Under the pieces are notes generated by a model. It saw nothing but the letters and a program-made list of their open reading frames with translations, was not told the DNA's origin and did no database searches. Shown piece by piece: positions 16,416-24,404 of a stretch of 27,004 nucleotides of DNA. The stretch covers positions 1 through 27,004 of the forward strand of contig DASRJH010000286.1 in assembly GCA_035649575.1 (NCBI GenBank), read 5' to 3'. Source of the DNA: DASVAL01 sp035649575 (GTDB taxonomy: Bacteria; Planctomycetota; UBA1135; UBA2386). The translations under genes were made by a program, and so were the position numbers. Numbering within the stretch: position 1 is the first letter of the stretch; each line of letters begins with the position of its first letter.

Positions 16416-18017
16416 ATGCACGCCCAGTGGCTCCTTTTGCTCCTCGTCACCTCGTTCGGGACTGCGGTTGCCCAGCAACCGGCGAGCGAACCGCCGAAAC
16501 CGGCCGGCGACGGCGCCGCGCGGCGGCCGTTCACCCGCTGCGTCGAACGCGACGACGGCGGGCAGCTCGACGTGCTGATCGCGACCTACAGCAAAGGCGA
16601 CGCGACGCTGACTCTGCACGGCGCGGTTCACGTCGCCGATCCGGAGCACTACCGCGATCTGCAGCAGCGGTTCACCACGTTCGACGCGCTGCTGTACGAA
16701 CTCGTCGCCGAAGCCGGTCTCCGGCCGTATCCCGAGATGGAGCACGACGACAGTCACATCCTGTCGCTGCTTCAGGGTGGCATGGCGCGCGGCCTGGGCC
16801 TCGTCGAGCAGATGACCCACGTCGACTACCGGCGCCCGAACTTCGTGCACGCCGACCTGACTGACGAGCAGTGGGAAGAGGCGCTCGAGAAGGCCGGCAG
16901 CAACCTCCTTTTCGAGATGATGAGCGCCGTGCCGTCACTCGACGCGGACCGCGACGCGGAGAGCAAGCTGCGCAAGCAGGACTTCGTCGCCGCGGCGCGG
17001 CGCGGCACCGCGGCGCAGGAAATGCGCATCGCGTTCGCGCGCGTAATCGCGGAGCCGGAGGCCGAGCGACGTCATCCGACCGTGATCATCGAAGCGCGCA
17101 ACGAGCGCTGTCTCGATGTGCTGCAGGAGCAGCTCGCGGCCGGCAAGAAGAAGCTCGGCATCTACTACGGCGCCGCCCACATGGAACACATCGAGCGGCG
17201 GCTGCTCGAGGACCTCGGCTGGCAGCGCACCGGCGAAGAGTGGGTGACGGCGTGGGACAACCGCGCCTCGCGCTTTCCACCGGTCGAGAAGGGGCTGCAG
17301 CAGAAGCGCTACCGCGCGCGGCAGGACGTCGACGCGCTGACGGACGCGCTGCGCACATGGACGAAGGTGAACGCCGGGCAGGCACCGTCGTGGGATCTGC
17401 TGCGCAAGGCGCAGCAGGATGGCAGGCTGCCGGGGTGCGCCGACGGGGTCGACCCGTGGGGCAGGGCGTACGAGCTCGGTGTGCAGAAGAGTTGGTGCGA
17501 GGTGCGTTGCCTCGGCAGCGACGGTGCCACCGACGACGACATCGTCGGCGATCGCGTGCGCACCGGGGCGCCCGGCTGGTTGGAGCGCCTGTTCGGAGCG
17601 GACGACGCTCGCGACGAGCCACGGCAGCACGTCGCGAAGACCAGGGTCGAGCAATGCGACGAGCAGCGGCGCGAGTACGACGCGGCGGTCGCGCGTGCGA
17701 GGGCGAGGAAAAGCAACTCGCGGGTCGGTGACTGGCTCGACACCGTGGTCGAACGCGTGCTCGAACAGCAGGCGCTCGCGCTCGCGCGCACGCAGGTGCT
17801 CGTCGTCCTCATGGCGGCCGAGCAGTACCGCTTGCGTCACCGGCGTGTGCCCGAACTGCGCGAGCTCGGCGACGCCGCGAGGCTTCGCGACGACCCTTGG
17901 GGCAACGGGGTTCGCATCGTCGTCACGGCGTCCGGCGACATCGACGTGCGCAGCAACGGTCCAGACGGCAAACCGGGCACCGCGGACGACGTCGTCGCCG
18001 ACACCAAGCGGAAGTGA
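16416..18017 (+). CDS. Exported TraB/TIKI-like protein with two GspG-like C-terminal modules
   Basis: The protein has 533 residues. A signal peptide ends near residue 20 (FGTAVAQ). The TraB/PrgY/TIKI-type domain follows, with its paired GxxH motifs: GAVH at 69-72 and GAAH at 252-255. A Glu sits in LLYELVAE near 95 and an Arg/Asn-Glu pair in EARNERCLDVL near 226-236. In animal TIKI proteins the matching His and Glu residues bind metal for peptide cleavage, so a metal-dependent hydrolase role is plausible but not shown. The C-terminal half has two segments like the globular part of type II secretion major pseudopilin GspG: DPWGRAYEL to LGSDGATDDDIVG (346-377), and ALARTQVLVVLMAAEQYRL followed by DPWGNGVRI to GPDGKPGTADDV (455-526). 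Neither carries a prepilin peptidase site. The combination is unusual. Confidence 0.8.
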   Translation: MHAQWLLLLLVTSFGTAVAQQPASEPPKPAGDGAARRPFTRCVERDDGGQLDVLIATYSKGDATLTLHGAVHVADPEHYRDLQQRFTTFDALLYELVAEAGLRPYPEMEHDDSHILSLLQGGMARGLGLVEQMTHVDYRRPNFVHADLTDEQWEEALEKAGSNLLFEMMSAVPSLDADRDAESKLRKQDFVAAARRGTAAQEMRIAFARVIAEPEAERRHPTVIIEARNERCLDVLQEQLAAGKKKLGIYYGAAHMEHIERRLLEDLGWQRTGEEWVTAWDNRASRFPPVEKGLQQKRYRARQDVDALTDALRTWTKVNAGQAPSWDLLRKAQQDGRLPGCADGVDPWGRAYELGVQKSWCEVRCLGSDGATDDDIVGDRVRTGAPGWLERLFGADDARDEPRQHVAKTRVEQCDEQRREYDAAVARARARKSNSRVGDWLDTVVERVLEQQALALARTQVLVVLMAAEQYRLRHRRVPELRELGDAARLRDDPWGNGVRIVVTASGDIDVRSNGPDGKPGTADDVVADTKRK

Positions 18018-18198
18018 CAGCGGCGCCGTCGGCGTCCCGGATTGCAAGGGGCAGACAGCCGGGTGCAGGCATGGGCTCGGGTTGACGCGAGGTGCCAGGC
18101 AGGGCAGAAGTGTGCTCGTCGTCGGGCTTCCGGGTCGCGGAGGAACCATTGCGCGAGCGACCCTGCAACGGTCGGGCTGGTTGCGGCATAACTGGGGC

Positions 18199-20931
18199 GT
18201 GGCACCCGAACGCGACTTCGCTGTGTGGCTCGACCGGCGCGATGCCGAGGCACTCGCGCGTGTGTTCGACGCGACCGGCGGCAAGCTACTGCTGCTCGCG
18301 GCACACCTCGCCGGCGACGGCGCACAGGCGCAGGATCTCGTGCAGGCGACGTTCGTCGCGGCGATGGCGCGCGGCTCGACGTGGGACCGCGGCCGGCCGC
18401 TGTGGCCGTGGCTCGCCGCGATCCTGCACAACGAAGCGCGCATGCAGGCCCGGGGCGCGCGGCGCCGGCGCGAAGTCGCGTTGCACGACCAGCCCGAGGC
18501 GGCGCACGACGACGACGATCCGCAGCGACTCGTCGCCTCCCAGGAAGTGCTCGCCGCGGTGCTCGCGGCGGTCGACGCGCTGCCGCTGCCGTATCGCCAG
18601 GTGCTGCGCCTGCGGCTCGTACACGGCCTGCGGCCGGTCGACATCGCGCGCTCGCTCGAGGTGCCCGTCGGCACTGTGCGCGCGCAGCTGCATCGCGGGC
18701 TCGAACAGCTGCGCACGGCGCTGCCGCTCGGCGTCGCGTTGCTCGTGAGCGCGCTGCTGACCGGCGAAAACGCACTGCTCGCGCAGACGAAGGAACAGGT
18801 CCTCGAGCACGCGGGGCGTGGCAGCGGCGCCGCCGCCGCGGGAACGGCGATCGCCGCGGGATGGTGGACGATGCACGGGAAGACGATCGGTGCTCTGTTC
18901 GCGGGCTGCGCGTTGCTCGCGCTGCTCGGCTTCGGTCTCGGCGTGCCGGAGTCGTGGTGGATGCGCCCGGTGGACGCGCCGCCGGCGCAGGCGGCGCGCG
19001 CGGAGCTGCCGGTCGCGATGCCGGACGCGCCCGAGCCACCCGCAGAACCCGACCGACGCGCCGCGGTCGCCGCGAACGACGCGGTGTGGCCGTTGATCGT
19101 CACCGTGCAGACACACGACGGCACGCCCGTGCCGGATGCGGCCGTGACCGTGTGGACGTCGCTGCCGAGCAGCGTGTTCTGGAATCGCGACGCGAGCGAG
19201 TTCCGCGGCGACGACGTCGCAGGCGGCACCACCGGAGCCGACGGCGTGTTCCGGGCTTCCCTCGACGGCCTGCGCGAGCGTTCGGCACTCGCAAACCGCA
19301 CGACGCACTTGTGGATCGAAGCGAGCTGGCCACACGGCGAGCCACAGCAGGAGATCGTCGAGCTGCCGCGCACGCGCCGGCCACAGCAGGTGACGGCGAC
19401 GATCGAGCTGCGCCGGTGTCGCAAGCTGCTGTCGGGCCGCGTCGTCGACGGCGCGGGTGTCGCAGTTGCTCGAGCGCAGGTCGGCACGGCAACCACCGCG
19501 TACGCCGGCGTCGGCAATGGTGCGCAGTCGCGCGCCGACGGCACGTTCTTCGTCGGTTGGGACGGCGACGGCGAGAGTTGGCCCGACCTGCTCGCGATCG
19601 CGTCACCCGCGCACGGCACCGCGACGATCGCGTTGCCGCGGTGGAGCGCAGAGCCGCGCGCGGTCGATCTCGGCACGATCGTGCTGCAGCCCGGCGACGT
19701 CGTGCACGGCTGCGCCGTGCTCGGCGACGGCAGCGCGCTCGCGGGCATCCAGCTGAACCTGCAGGCGATCGATCCGTCGCTCGGCGAGGACGTGGTGGCG
19801 GCCCACCGCTGGCTGATGAACCAAGGTCGCAAGCACACGTCGCTCGAGCTGCACGAACGCCGCGTGGTGTGGTACGGCGCGCAGACGAATACTCTCGCCG
19901 ACGGGTCGTTCCGCTTCTCGGGCCTGCAACCGGATGGCGTCTACCTGTTGTTCATGGACTCGGTCGGCCCGTGTCCGGACCGCGTCGTGCGGCCCGGCGG
20001 TGATCCGGTCGAATTGCGCATCGAGAAGCAGCTGCTCGCGATCGACGTGTTCGACGAGCACGGCGCACCGGTCCCCGGCGCCCAGGTGCGCCTCGCCGGC
20101 TACGACCCGACCGGCACGCGGCCGTCGTACGAGAAGTGGCCCGGCTTCCCCGAGACGGGTCAGGCCAGCAGCAACTGGTTGCCGAGCGCTTCCCCGGATG
20201 GGCGGCGGATCTTCCTCGCGCCGTTCGGGTGGGTCTTTCGCGTGACGGTCGCCGGCGATTGCGTGCGGCCGATCGCGGTGCGCCACGATGTGCTGCCCGG
20301 CGTGTATCGCGCGACGTGCCGCGTCGACGTGCGGTACGAAGCGCGTTTCGGCAAGTTGCACATCCGCGCCGTCGACGAGAACGGCGCGGCGATCGGGTTC
20401 GGCGCGCTGCTGAAGGCGCTCGACCGCGAGCAACAGGAAAACGCGATGGGCCTCGTGATGCCGCCGGAGGGACTTACGTGGGATCTGCCCGCGGGCCGCT
20501 GGCGCGTCGAGGCCGCGCTCGGCAAGCGGGTTTGGGTCTCGTTGTTCAGCGACGGCGGCTACGCGCGCGGCTTCCAGGAACACCTCGTCACGATCGAAGA
20601 CGGCAAGACGACGGAGCTGACGCTCAAAGCACCGCCGGCCGGGCTCGTCGCGTTCGAAGTCACGAGCAACAAGGCGGCGATCGCCGCGTGGCGCACGCTG
20701 CGCATCGAGGAAGCGGGGCGCGACGTCACCGTGCTGCCGCGCGATCCGAACGATCCGCGCCCCGGAATCCGCGACAGCACGCAGATCACGCGCTTCTACA
20801 CGAAGCAGGCGCTCGCGCCGGGCCAGCACTCGTTCCTGCTGCAGGCCGACGGCTACCAGGCCGCGACCTGCGAAGTGGACGTCGTCGCCGACAAGTTGAC
20901 CTACGTGACCGTCGAGTTGTTCCCCCGCTGA
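18199..20931 (+). CDS. Second ECF-type sigma factor fused to membrane segment and carboxypeptidase-regulatory-like repeats
   Basis: The protein has 910 residues from the GTG at 18199. Sigma region 2 spans about 20-90 (HLAGDGAQAQDLVQATFVAA, then WPWLAAILHNEARMQARG). Region 4 lies at about 120-173, with the helix-turn-helix RPVDIARSLEVPVGTVRAQLHRGLEQL. A hydrophobic patch at 176-188 and a clear membrane segment at 228-249 (KTIGALFAGCALLALLGFGLG) follow, then a Pro/Ala linker and about 640 residues of beta-sandwich modules such as LSGRVVDGAGVAVARAQ and IDVFDEHGAPVPGAQVRLAG. I chose GTG 18199 because GGGG precedes it and the sigma domain begins about 20 codons later; the open frame upstream to 17419 overlaps the TraB-like gene. 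The region 2 acidic cluster is weaker than in the 8861-12028 paralogue. It may be promoted separately or by read-through from the preceding run. The signal it senses is unknown. Confidence 0.85.
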   Translation: MAPERDFAVWLDRRDAEALARVFDATGGKLLLLAAHLAGDGAQAQDLVQATFVAAMARGSTWDRGRPLWPWLAAILHNEARMQARGARRRREVALHDQPEAAHDDDDPQRLVASQEVLAAVLAAVDALPLPYRQVLRLRLVHGLRPVDIARSLEVPVGTVRAQLHRGLEQLRTALPLGVALLVSALLTGENALLAQTKEQVLEHAGRGSGAAAAGTAIAAGWWTMHGKTIGALFAGCALLALLGFGLGVPESWWMRPVDAPPAQAARAELPVAMPDAPEPPAEPDRRAAVAANDAVWPLIVTVQTHDGTPVPDAAVTVWTSLPSSVFWNRDASEFRGDDVAGGTTGADGVFRASLDGLRERSALANRTTHLWIEASWPHGEPQQEIVELPRTRRPQQVTATIELRRCRKLLSGRVVDGAGVAVARAQVGTATTAYAGVGNGAQSRADGTFFVGWDGDGESWPDLLAIASPAHGTATIALPRWSAEPRAVDLGTIVLQPGDVVHGCAVLGDGSALAGIQLNLQAIDPSLGEDVVAAHRWLMNQGRKHTSLELHERRVVWYGAQTNTLADGSFRFSGLQPDGVYLLFMDSVGPCPDRVVRPGGDPVELRIEKQLLAIDVFDEHGAPVPGAQVRLAGYDPTGTRPSYEKWPGFPETGQASSNWLPSASPDGRRIFLAPFGWVFRVTVAGDCVRPIAVRHDVLPGVYRATCRVDVRYEARFGKLHIRAVDENGAAIGFGALLKALDREQQENAMGLVMPPEGLTWDLPAGRWRVEAALGKRVWVSLFSDGGYARGFQEHLVTIEDGKTTELTLKAPPAGLVAFEVTSNKAAIAAWRTLRIEEAGRDVTVLPRDPNDPRPGIRDSTQITRFYTKQALAPGQHSFLLQADGYQAATCEVDVVADKLTYVTVELFPR

Positions 20932-20933
20932 GT

Positions 20934-20983
20934 GCGTGACGGTCGCCGCGCGCGGGGCCGAAGCTCGGGTCGCTGCGTCACGC
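20934..20983. terminator. Inverted repeat between convergent genes
   Basis: GCGTGACG (20934-20941) and CGTCACGC (20976-20983) are perfect complements and fill almost the whole 53-bp gap between two convergent stop codons. The 34-base interior is GC-rich and could fold further. This placement suits a bidirectional terminator, though no T-tract is present. Confidence 0.35.
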
Positions 20984-20984
20984 G

Positions 20985-22181
20985 TCAGTGTGGCGCGGGC
21001 AACCGCTCGGCGAGCAGTTCCGCGATGCGGCGGTTACCCCGGGGGGTCATGTGCTGCTGCCGTTGGTTGAGCATGTCGAGGTCGGGCGCGGAAGCGAACG
21101 CGGGCGAGAGATCCCACGTCTCGATGCCGGCGGCCATCAGCTGACGCACCAGCGGCAAGCAGCGCTCTCCGCCCGGGAACTCCTCGAGCAGGTCGCGCAT
21201 CGGGATCAGCACGACGACCGGCCGCGTGCCACGGACGGCGGCTTCTGCAGCGAACTGTCGACAGATCGCGAGCGTGATGTCGTTCGCGGTCGGGTCGGTG
21301 CCGCGATACATCGCCATGCGTTCGTCGCGGCGAGCCAGCATCGTCAACGTGGAGGCAAGCAGACGCAGGGTCCGCACGTGATACCAGGCACGCCACTCGA
21401 CCTCGTCGGCGCGCATCCAGTGGTCGGAACGCAGCAATTCGACGCGCAACGGATCCGCGATCGCCACTCGACGCTGCTCCGGCGTCATGCAAGGCAGACC
21501 GATCACCCTGAGCCGACCATCGGTCAACACGAACCGCGGCTTCGCGCGGCTCACCCCCATCGGTGCCAGGTAGAAGCCGTCGAGACTGAGGTTGCGGCAG
21601 ATGTCCTCCGGCCAGATGCACAGCAAGGACACCGTCGAGTCGAGCTTCGCCGACTCGCGCCGCCAGCGCAGGAATGCCTGATCGGTGCCGAACGCCGGGA
21701 CGCCGAAGTTCACCGCCTCGACGTCGCCGCGCAGGGGCTGCAGCTGCGCCTGCCACGTTTCCTCGTCGCTGACATCGTCACAGTGAGTGAACGAATCGCC
21801 GAAGGTCAGGACCCGCACCTTTCCAGGAGGCACCTGCCGAGAGTATCCCGAGGGCGGGCCACCGCGCGCGGCGTGCGCGTTGGAGCGGGCCTGCTGACCG
21901 TGCGCGTTCGGCGCAACACACCAACCGAGCTCCGGGTCCTCGACGATGTAGCTGCCTTCCCACCCCGGAGCCGACGTGCCAGGAGCAGGAGGCTCGGGAC
22001 GGAATGGCAGCAGCACGATCCGGCTGATGCGACTGAGGCCATTCCTCTGCGGCATGGTCGCGACGCGCGCGCCGATCTCCACCAGCAGCAGGCAGGCCGA
22101 GATCGTGATCGCCGCGATGGTCAGTTTCACGCGCAGCCGGGTCCTCGTTCGCGCACGCACGGGCTGAAGCGTTCCGATCAT
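20985..22181 (-). CDS. Membrane-anchored SGNH/GDSL-like hydrolase family protein
   Basis: The protein has 398 residues from the ATG at 22181. A basic N-terminus (RARTRTRLRVK) precedes one membrane segment at about 20-40 (LTIAAITISACLLLVEIGARV), predicting an inner-membrane anchor with the rest outside. DPELGWCVAPNAHG near 82-95 is a pattern common in planctomycete SGNH-like proteins. Block I is VLTFGDSFTHCDD, with the candidate nucleophile Ser130; a block II-like NFGVPAFGTDQAF follows near 158. The C-terminal His377 lies in HMTPRGNRRIAELL, but the residue three before it is Arg where catalytic SGNH hydrolases have Asp. The enzyme may use another acid, or be weakly active or inactive. Esterase or acyl-group chemistry on exported glycans is possible. 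An alternative ATG at 22208 adds nine residues. Confidence 0.75.
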   Translation of the reverse strand: MIGTLQPVRARTRTRLRVKLTIAAITISACLLLVEIGARVATMPQRNGLSRISRIVLLPFRPEPPAPGTSAPGWEGSYIVEDPELGWCVAPNAHGQQARSNAHAARGGPPSGYSRQVPPGKVRVLTFGDSFTHCDDVSDEETWQAQLQPLRGDVEAVNFGVPAFGTDQAFLRWRRESAKLDSTVSLLCIWPEDICRNLSLDGFYLAPMGVSRAKPRFVLTDGRLRVIGLPCMTPEQRRVAIADPLRVELLRSDHWMRADEVEWRAWYHVRTLRLLASTLTMLARRDERMAMYRGTDPTANDITLAICRQFAAEAAVRGTRPVVVLIPMRDLLEEFPGGERCLPLVRQLMAAGIETWDLSPAFASAPDLDMLNQRQQHMTPRGNRRIAELLAERLPAPH

Positions 22182-22391
22182 GGTCGGCGGCCTTGCAAGC
22201 GGAGTCATCAGCCACGGCGGAGTGGCCTCCGCTCGAAGCAGGATCCACGCTCCGGGCGAGCTCGTAGACGCGTGCCTCGATGCTCGGAATGTGCGTGGGA
22301 TGCGCGACGGCCGCCTTCAGGTCGTTACCCGAGGGTCTTGCCCTCCTCTTCGCTACACGAATCCCTCGTTGCGCCAACAAGGCGAGGCTGC

Positions 22392-22420
22392 GCGGATGCC
22401 GTTCGTGCGGGCGCATCCGC
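22392..22420. terminator. Hairpin downstream of the esterase gene
   Basis: GCGGATGC (22392-22399) and GCATCCGC (22413-22420) form a perfect 8-bp stem with a 13-base loop, 46 bases past the esterase stop on the leftward transcript. Two weaker stems lie further on: CCTCG/CGAGG within 22364-22387, and GAGGG/CCCTC at 22331-22345. No T-tract is present. The rest of the 22182-22465 gap shows only the tandem repeat. Confidence 0.35.
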
Positions 22421-22428
22421 CGCGCGCC

Positions 22429-22476
22429 GTCAGTAACCCCATCAGTAACCTCATCAGTAACCTCATCAGTAACCAA
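22429..22476. repeat. 12-bp tandem repeat at the 3' end of the esterase gene
   Basis: Four units lie in register: GTCAGTAACCCC, ATCAGTAACCTC (twice, identical) and ATCAGTAACCAA. The last unit lies inside the esterase gene: on the minus strand the repeat reads GGT TAC TGA TGA, so the final Gly-Tyr-stop of the protein is reiterated in frame three more times beyond the true stop. Confidence 0.85.
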
Positions 22477-24301
22477 GGTCGAGTTCGAGGCCGTTGCTTG
22501 CGCTCAGGCCAGTCGCGTCGAGCCGGATCACCTGCACGAACAGACGCAGGCCGAGCAGCGCAGGTTGGTTCAGGTTCAGCGGCGTCGTCGACACACCCGC
22601 CACGTCGCCGGCCAGCGGCAGCAGGATCGGTTGCGGCGACAGCGACACCAGCACGTCGATGCCGAGCACCGGCGTGTTGCCAGGCGCCAATCCGATTGCC
22701 CCGAAGCCGGTCCAAGCCATGGCAGGCGTAGCGATCGCCGTGGCCGCGCCCTGCTGCGGCGTCGTCGGCTGCCAGGACAACGCGAGCGGCGCGGGTCCCG
22801 AGCCTTGGCCGTATGTCACGCCGCCGACGAGGAACTCGTTCGGCTCGTCAGTCGCGGGATAGAGGAACGTCGTCAGCCGGTCGAGGCGCGAGGCGAAGGC
22901 GGGCAGCACGTGCTGCTGGCCCGGCGCGTAGTAGTAACGCAGCTCGCGTTCGAGGCCGTAGGGCTCGGCGCGGCTGATCCAGTTCGTGCGCACGGCCTCG
23001 GTCGAGTCGTAGTTGTCGTCGCCCGAGTCGAGATACCAGCGGACACCTCCGCGCAACGACTCGGTGGTCACGCGCTGCGGGAAACTCTGCACCCAGAAGG
23101 AAGGCGAGTAGCAACCGACGCGGCTGAACCAGGCGCTGTAGTCCCAGCCGAAGTAGGCCGCAGCGATGCCGCCGAAGCTGAGGCCGGCGACGAACGTGTG
23201 TTCGCGATCGACGAGGGTGCGGTAGCTCGCGTCTATGACCGGCTTCAGCTCCTGCAGCACGAAGGCCGCGTAGTTGTTCGCGGCGCCGGGAATCCAGCCG
23301 CTGCCGTAGTCGTATCCGGACCCCGGCGGCAGGTAGTCGCGCGCGCGGCGGTTCTCGATGGTCGTCGGAACGTTCGAGCCCCAGTCGATGGCGACCATGA
23401 TGCACTCGCCCACCGCGCCGTTGCGCACCAGCTGCGCGACCGTGCTCGCGCCGAGGTCGAGCACCTGATTGGCGGCGTAGTAGTAGGGGCTGCCGGTGTC
23501 CCACATCCACGGCCCGTCGTGCCAGTAGAGCACTGGATACCGGCGCGAGGTGTGCACGTCGTAGCCGCGCGGCAGGATCACGCGATAGGGGCGTGATTCG
23601 CCGAGGATCGTCGACTGGATCGCCGGCAGGTTGCCGACCGCGTAGTCGCGGCGCAGCGGCGTCACCGACGCGGCCGGCAGGTAGGTGAACAGCTCGCCGT
23701 CCTGCATGAAGACGGCGTCGAGAAGCGTGATCCACGAGCCGACGGCCGGCATGCGCAGCGTGCCCGTAACGTCGGTCAGGTAGAAGTCGATCGCCTTCAG
23801 CCGGCTGCCGACCCAGCCTTCGTACAGGCGTTCGCCCGCGGTGCGGCCGGCGCCGATGTCGGTGAGTGCGGTCTGTTGCCAGACGCCATTGTCCTGCCGC
23901 CAGTGGAGCTGTGCGCCTGGCAACGCCGCCGCGGCGAGCACGCGCTTGCTCGCCGGTGCGAGCACGCAGGCCGCGGTCGTCGCCGCGGTCGGCCCGTTCA
24001 GCAGCGTGCCGTGAGAGGGATTGCCGACCAGCGCCATCGTGTTCGACCGCCGGTAGAACGAGTAGGTGTAGGCACGATTCGCGGGCAGGCGCACGGTGAG
24101 CAGCCACGTGCCGGTCGAAGGCTGGGACATGCGCATCGACCGGCTCAGGCTGTTCGCGCCGAGCTCGTCGAGGTTGCCCAGCAGGTAGACGCTCTCACCG
24201 CTGGCAACGGTGGCGTTCCACTGGAAGGTCACGTCCTGATAGCGCTGGGCCAACAGCGACGCGGTGAGGATCGAGGACAACAGCAGCGGCAGTGCGCGCA
24301 T
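22466..24301 (-). CDS. Secreted CBM20-esterase with planctomycete-type C-terminal domain
   Basis: The protein has 611 residues. A signal peptide ends near 18 (ASLLA before QRYQDV). Residues about 20-105 look like a CBM20 starch-binding module (VTFQWNATVASGESVYLLGNLDELG, then TGTWLLTVRLPANRAYTYSFYRR). A linker region leads to an esterase D/Fes-type alpha/beta-hydrolase at about 225-485. It has YRVILPRGYD, the nucleophile elbow GLSFGG with Ser375, an acidic candidate in YLDSGDDN (425-429) and His464 in QQHVLPAF. The last 115 residues, from TYGQGSGPAPLALSW to the end, form a separate Gly/Leu/Pro-rich beta domain ending LSASNGLELDLGY, of a type seen at the C-terminus of many secreted planctomycete proteins. 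A ribosome site (GGAG, seven bases before the ATG at 24301) supports the start. The likely job is ester cleavage near alpha-glucan-like polymers. Confidence 0.86.
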   Translation of the reverse strand: MRALPLLLSSILTASLLAQRYQDVTFQWNATVASGESVYLLGNLDELGANSLSRSMRMSQPSTGTWLLTVRLPANRAYTYSFYRRSNTMALVGNPSHGTLLNGPTAATTAACVLAPASKRVLAAAALPGAQLHWRQDNGVWQQTALTDIGAGRTAGERLYEGWVGSRLKAIDFYLTDVTGTLRMPAVGSWITLLDAVFMQDGELFTYLPAASVTPLRRDYAVGNLPAIQSTILGESRPYRVILPRGYDVHTSRRYPVLYWHDGPWMWDTGSPYYYAANQVLDLGASTVAQLVRNGAVGECIMVAIDWGSNVPTTIENRRARDYLPPGSGYDYGSGWIPGAANNYAAFVLQELKPVIDASYRTLVDREHTFVAGLSFGGIAAAYFGWDYSAWFSRVGCYSPSFWVQSFPQRVTTESLRGGVRWYLDSGDDNYDSTEAVRTNWISRAEPYGLERELRYYYAPGQQHVLPAFASRLDRLTTFLYPATDEPNEFLVGGVTYGQGSGPAPLALSWQPTTPQQGAATAIATPAMAWTGFGAIGLAPGNTPVLGIDVLVSLSPQPILLPLAGDVAGVSTTPLNLNQPALLGLRLFVQVIRLDATGLSASNGLELDLGY

Positions 24302-24404
24302 GGCTCGTCTCCATTGGGAATACAGGCGCCGTCTCCTCGGCGCCGGCTCCATTCATGATAAGCAAGTCCTGCCGAGGCGCCAACGTGGAGTGTCTCGCGC
24401 TCAC

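Noticed and set aside
18082..18110. TTGACG as a -35 element upstream of the second sigma fusion
   Set aside because: At the correct spacing only CAGAAG is present, which is too unlike a -10.
18142..18173. GGAACC followed by GTC upstream of the second sigma fusion, as an ECF promoter
   Set aside because: The gap is 23 bases, well beyond the usual 15-18, and no better-spaced -10 was found.
17419..18198. Upstream extension of the second sigma fusion frame
   Set aside because: It overlaps the TraB-like gene in another frame and has no recognisable sequence.
16935..19838. 967-codon minus-strand frame crossing two plus-strand genes
   Set aside because: It spans a gene boundary and an intergenic gap on the other strand and is Ser/Arg/Ala low complexity, so it is a composition artefact.
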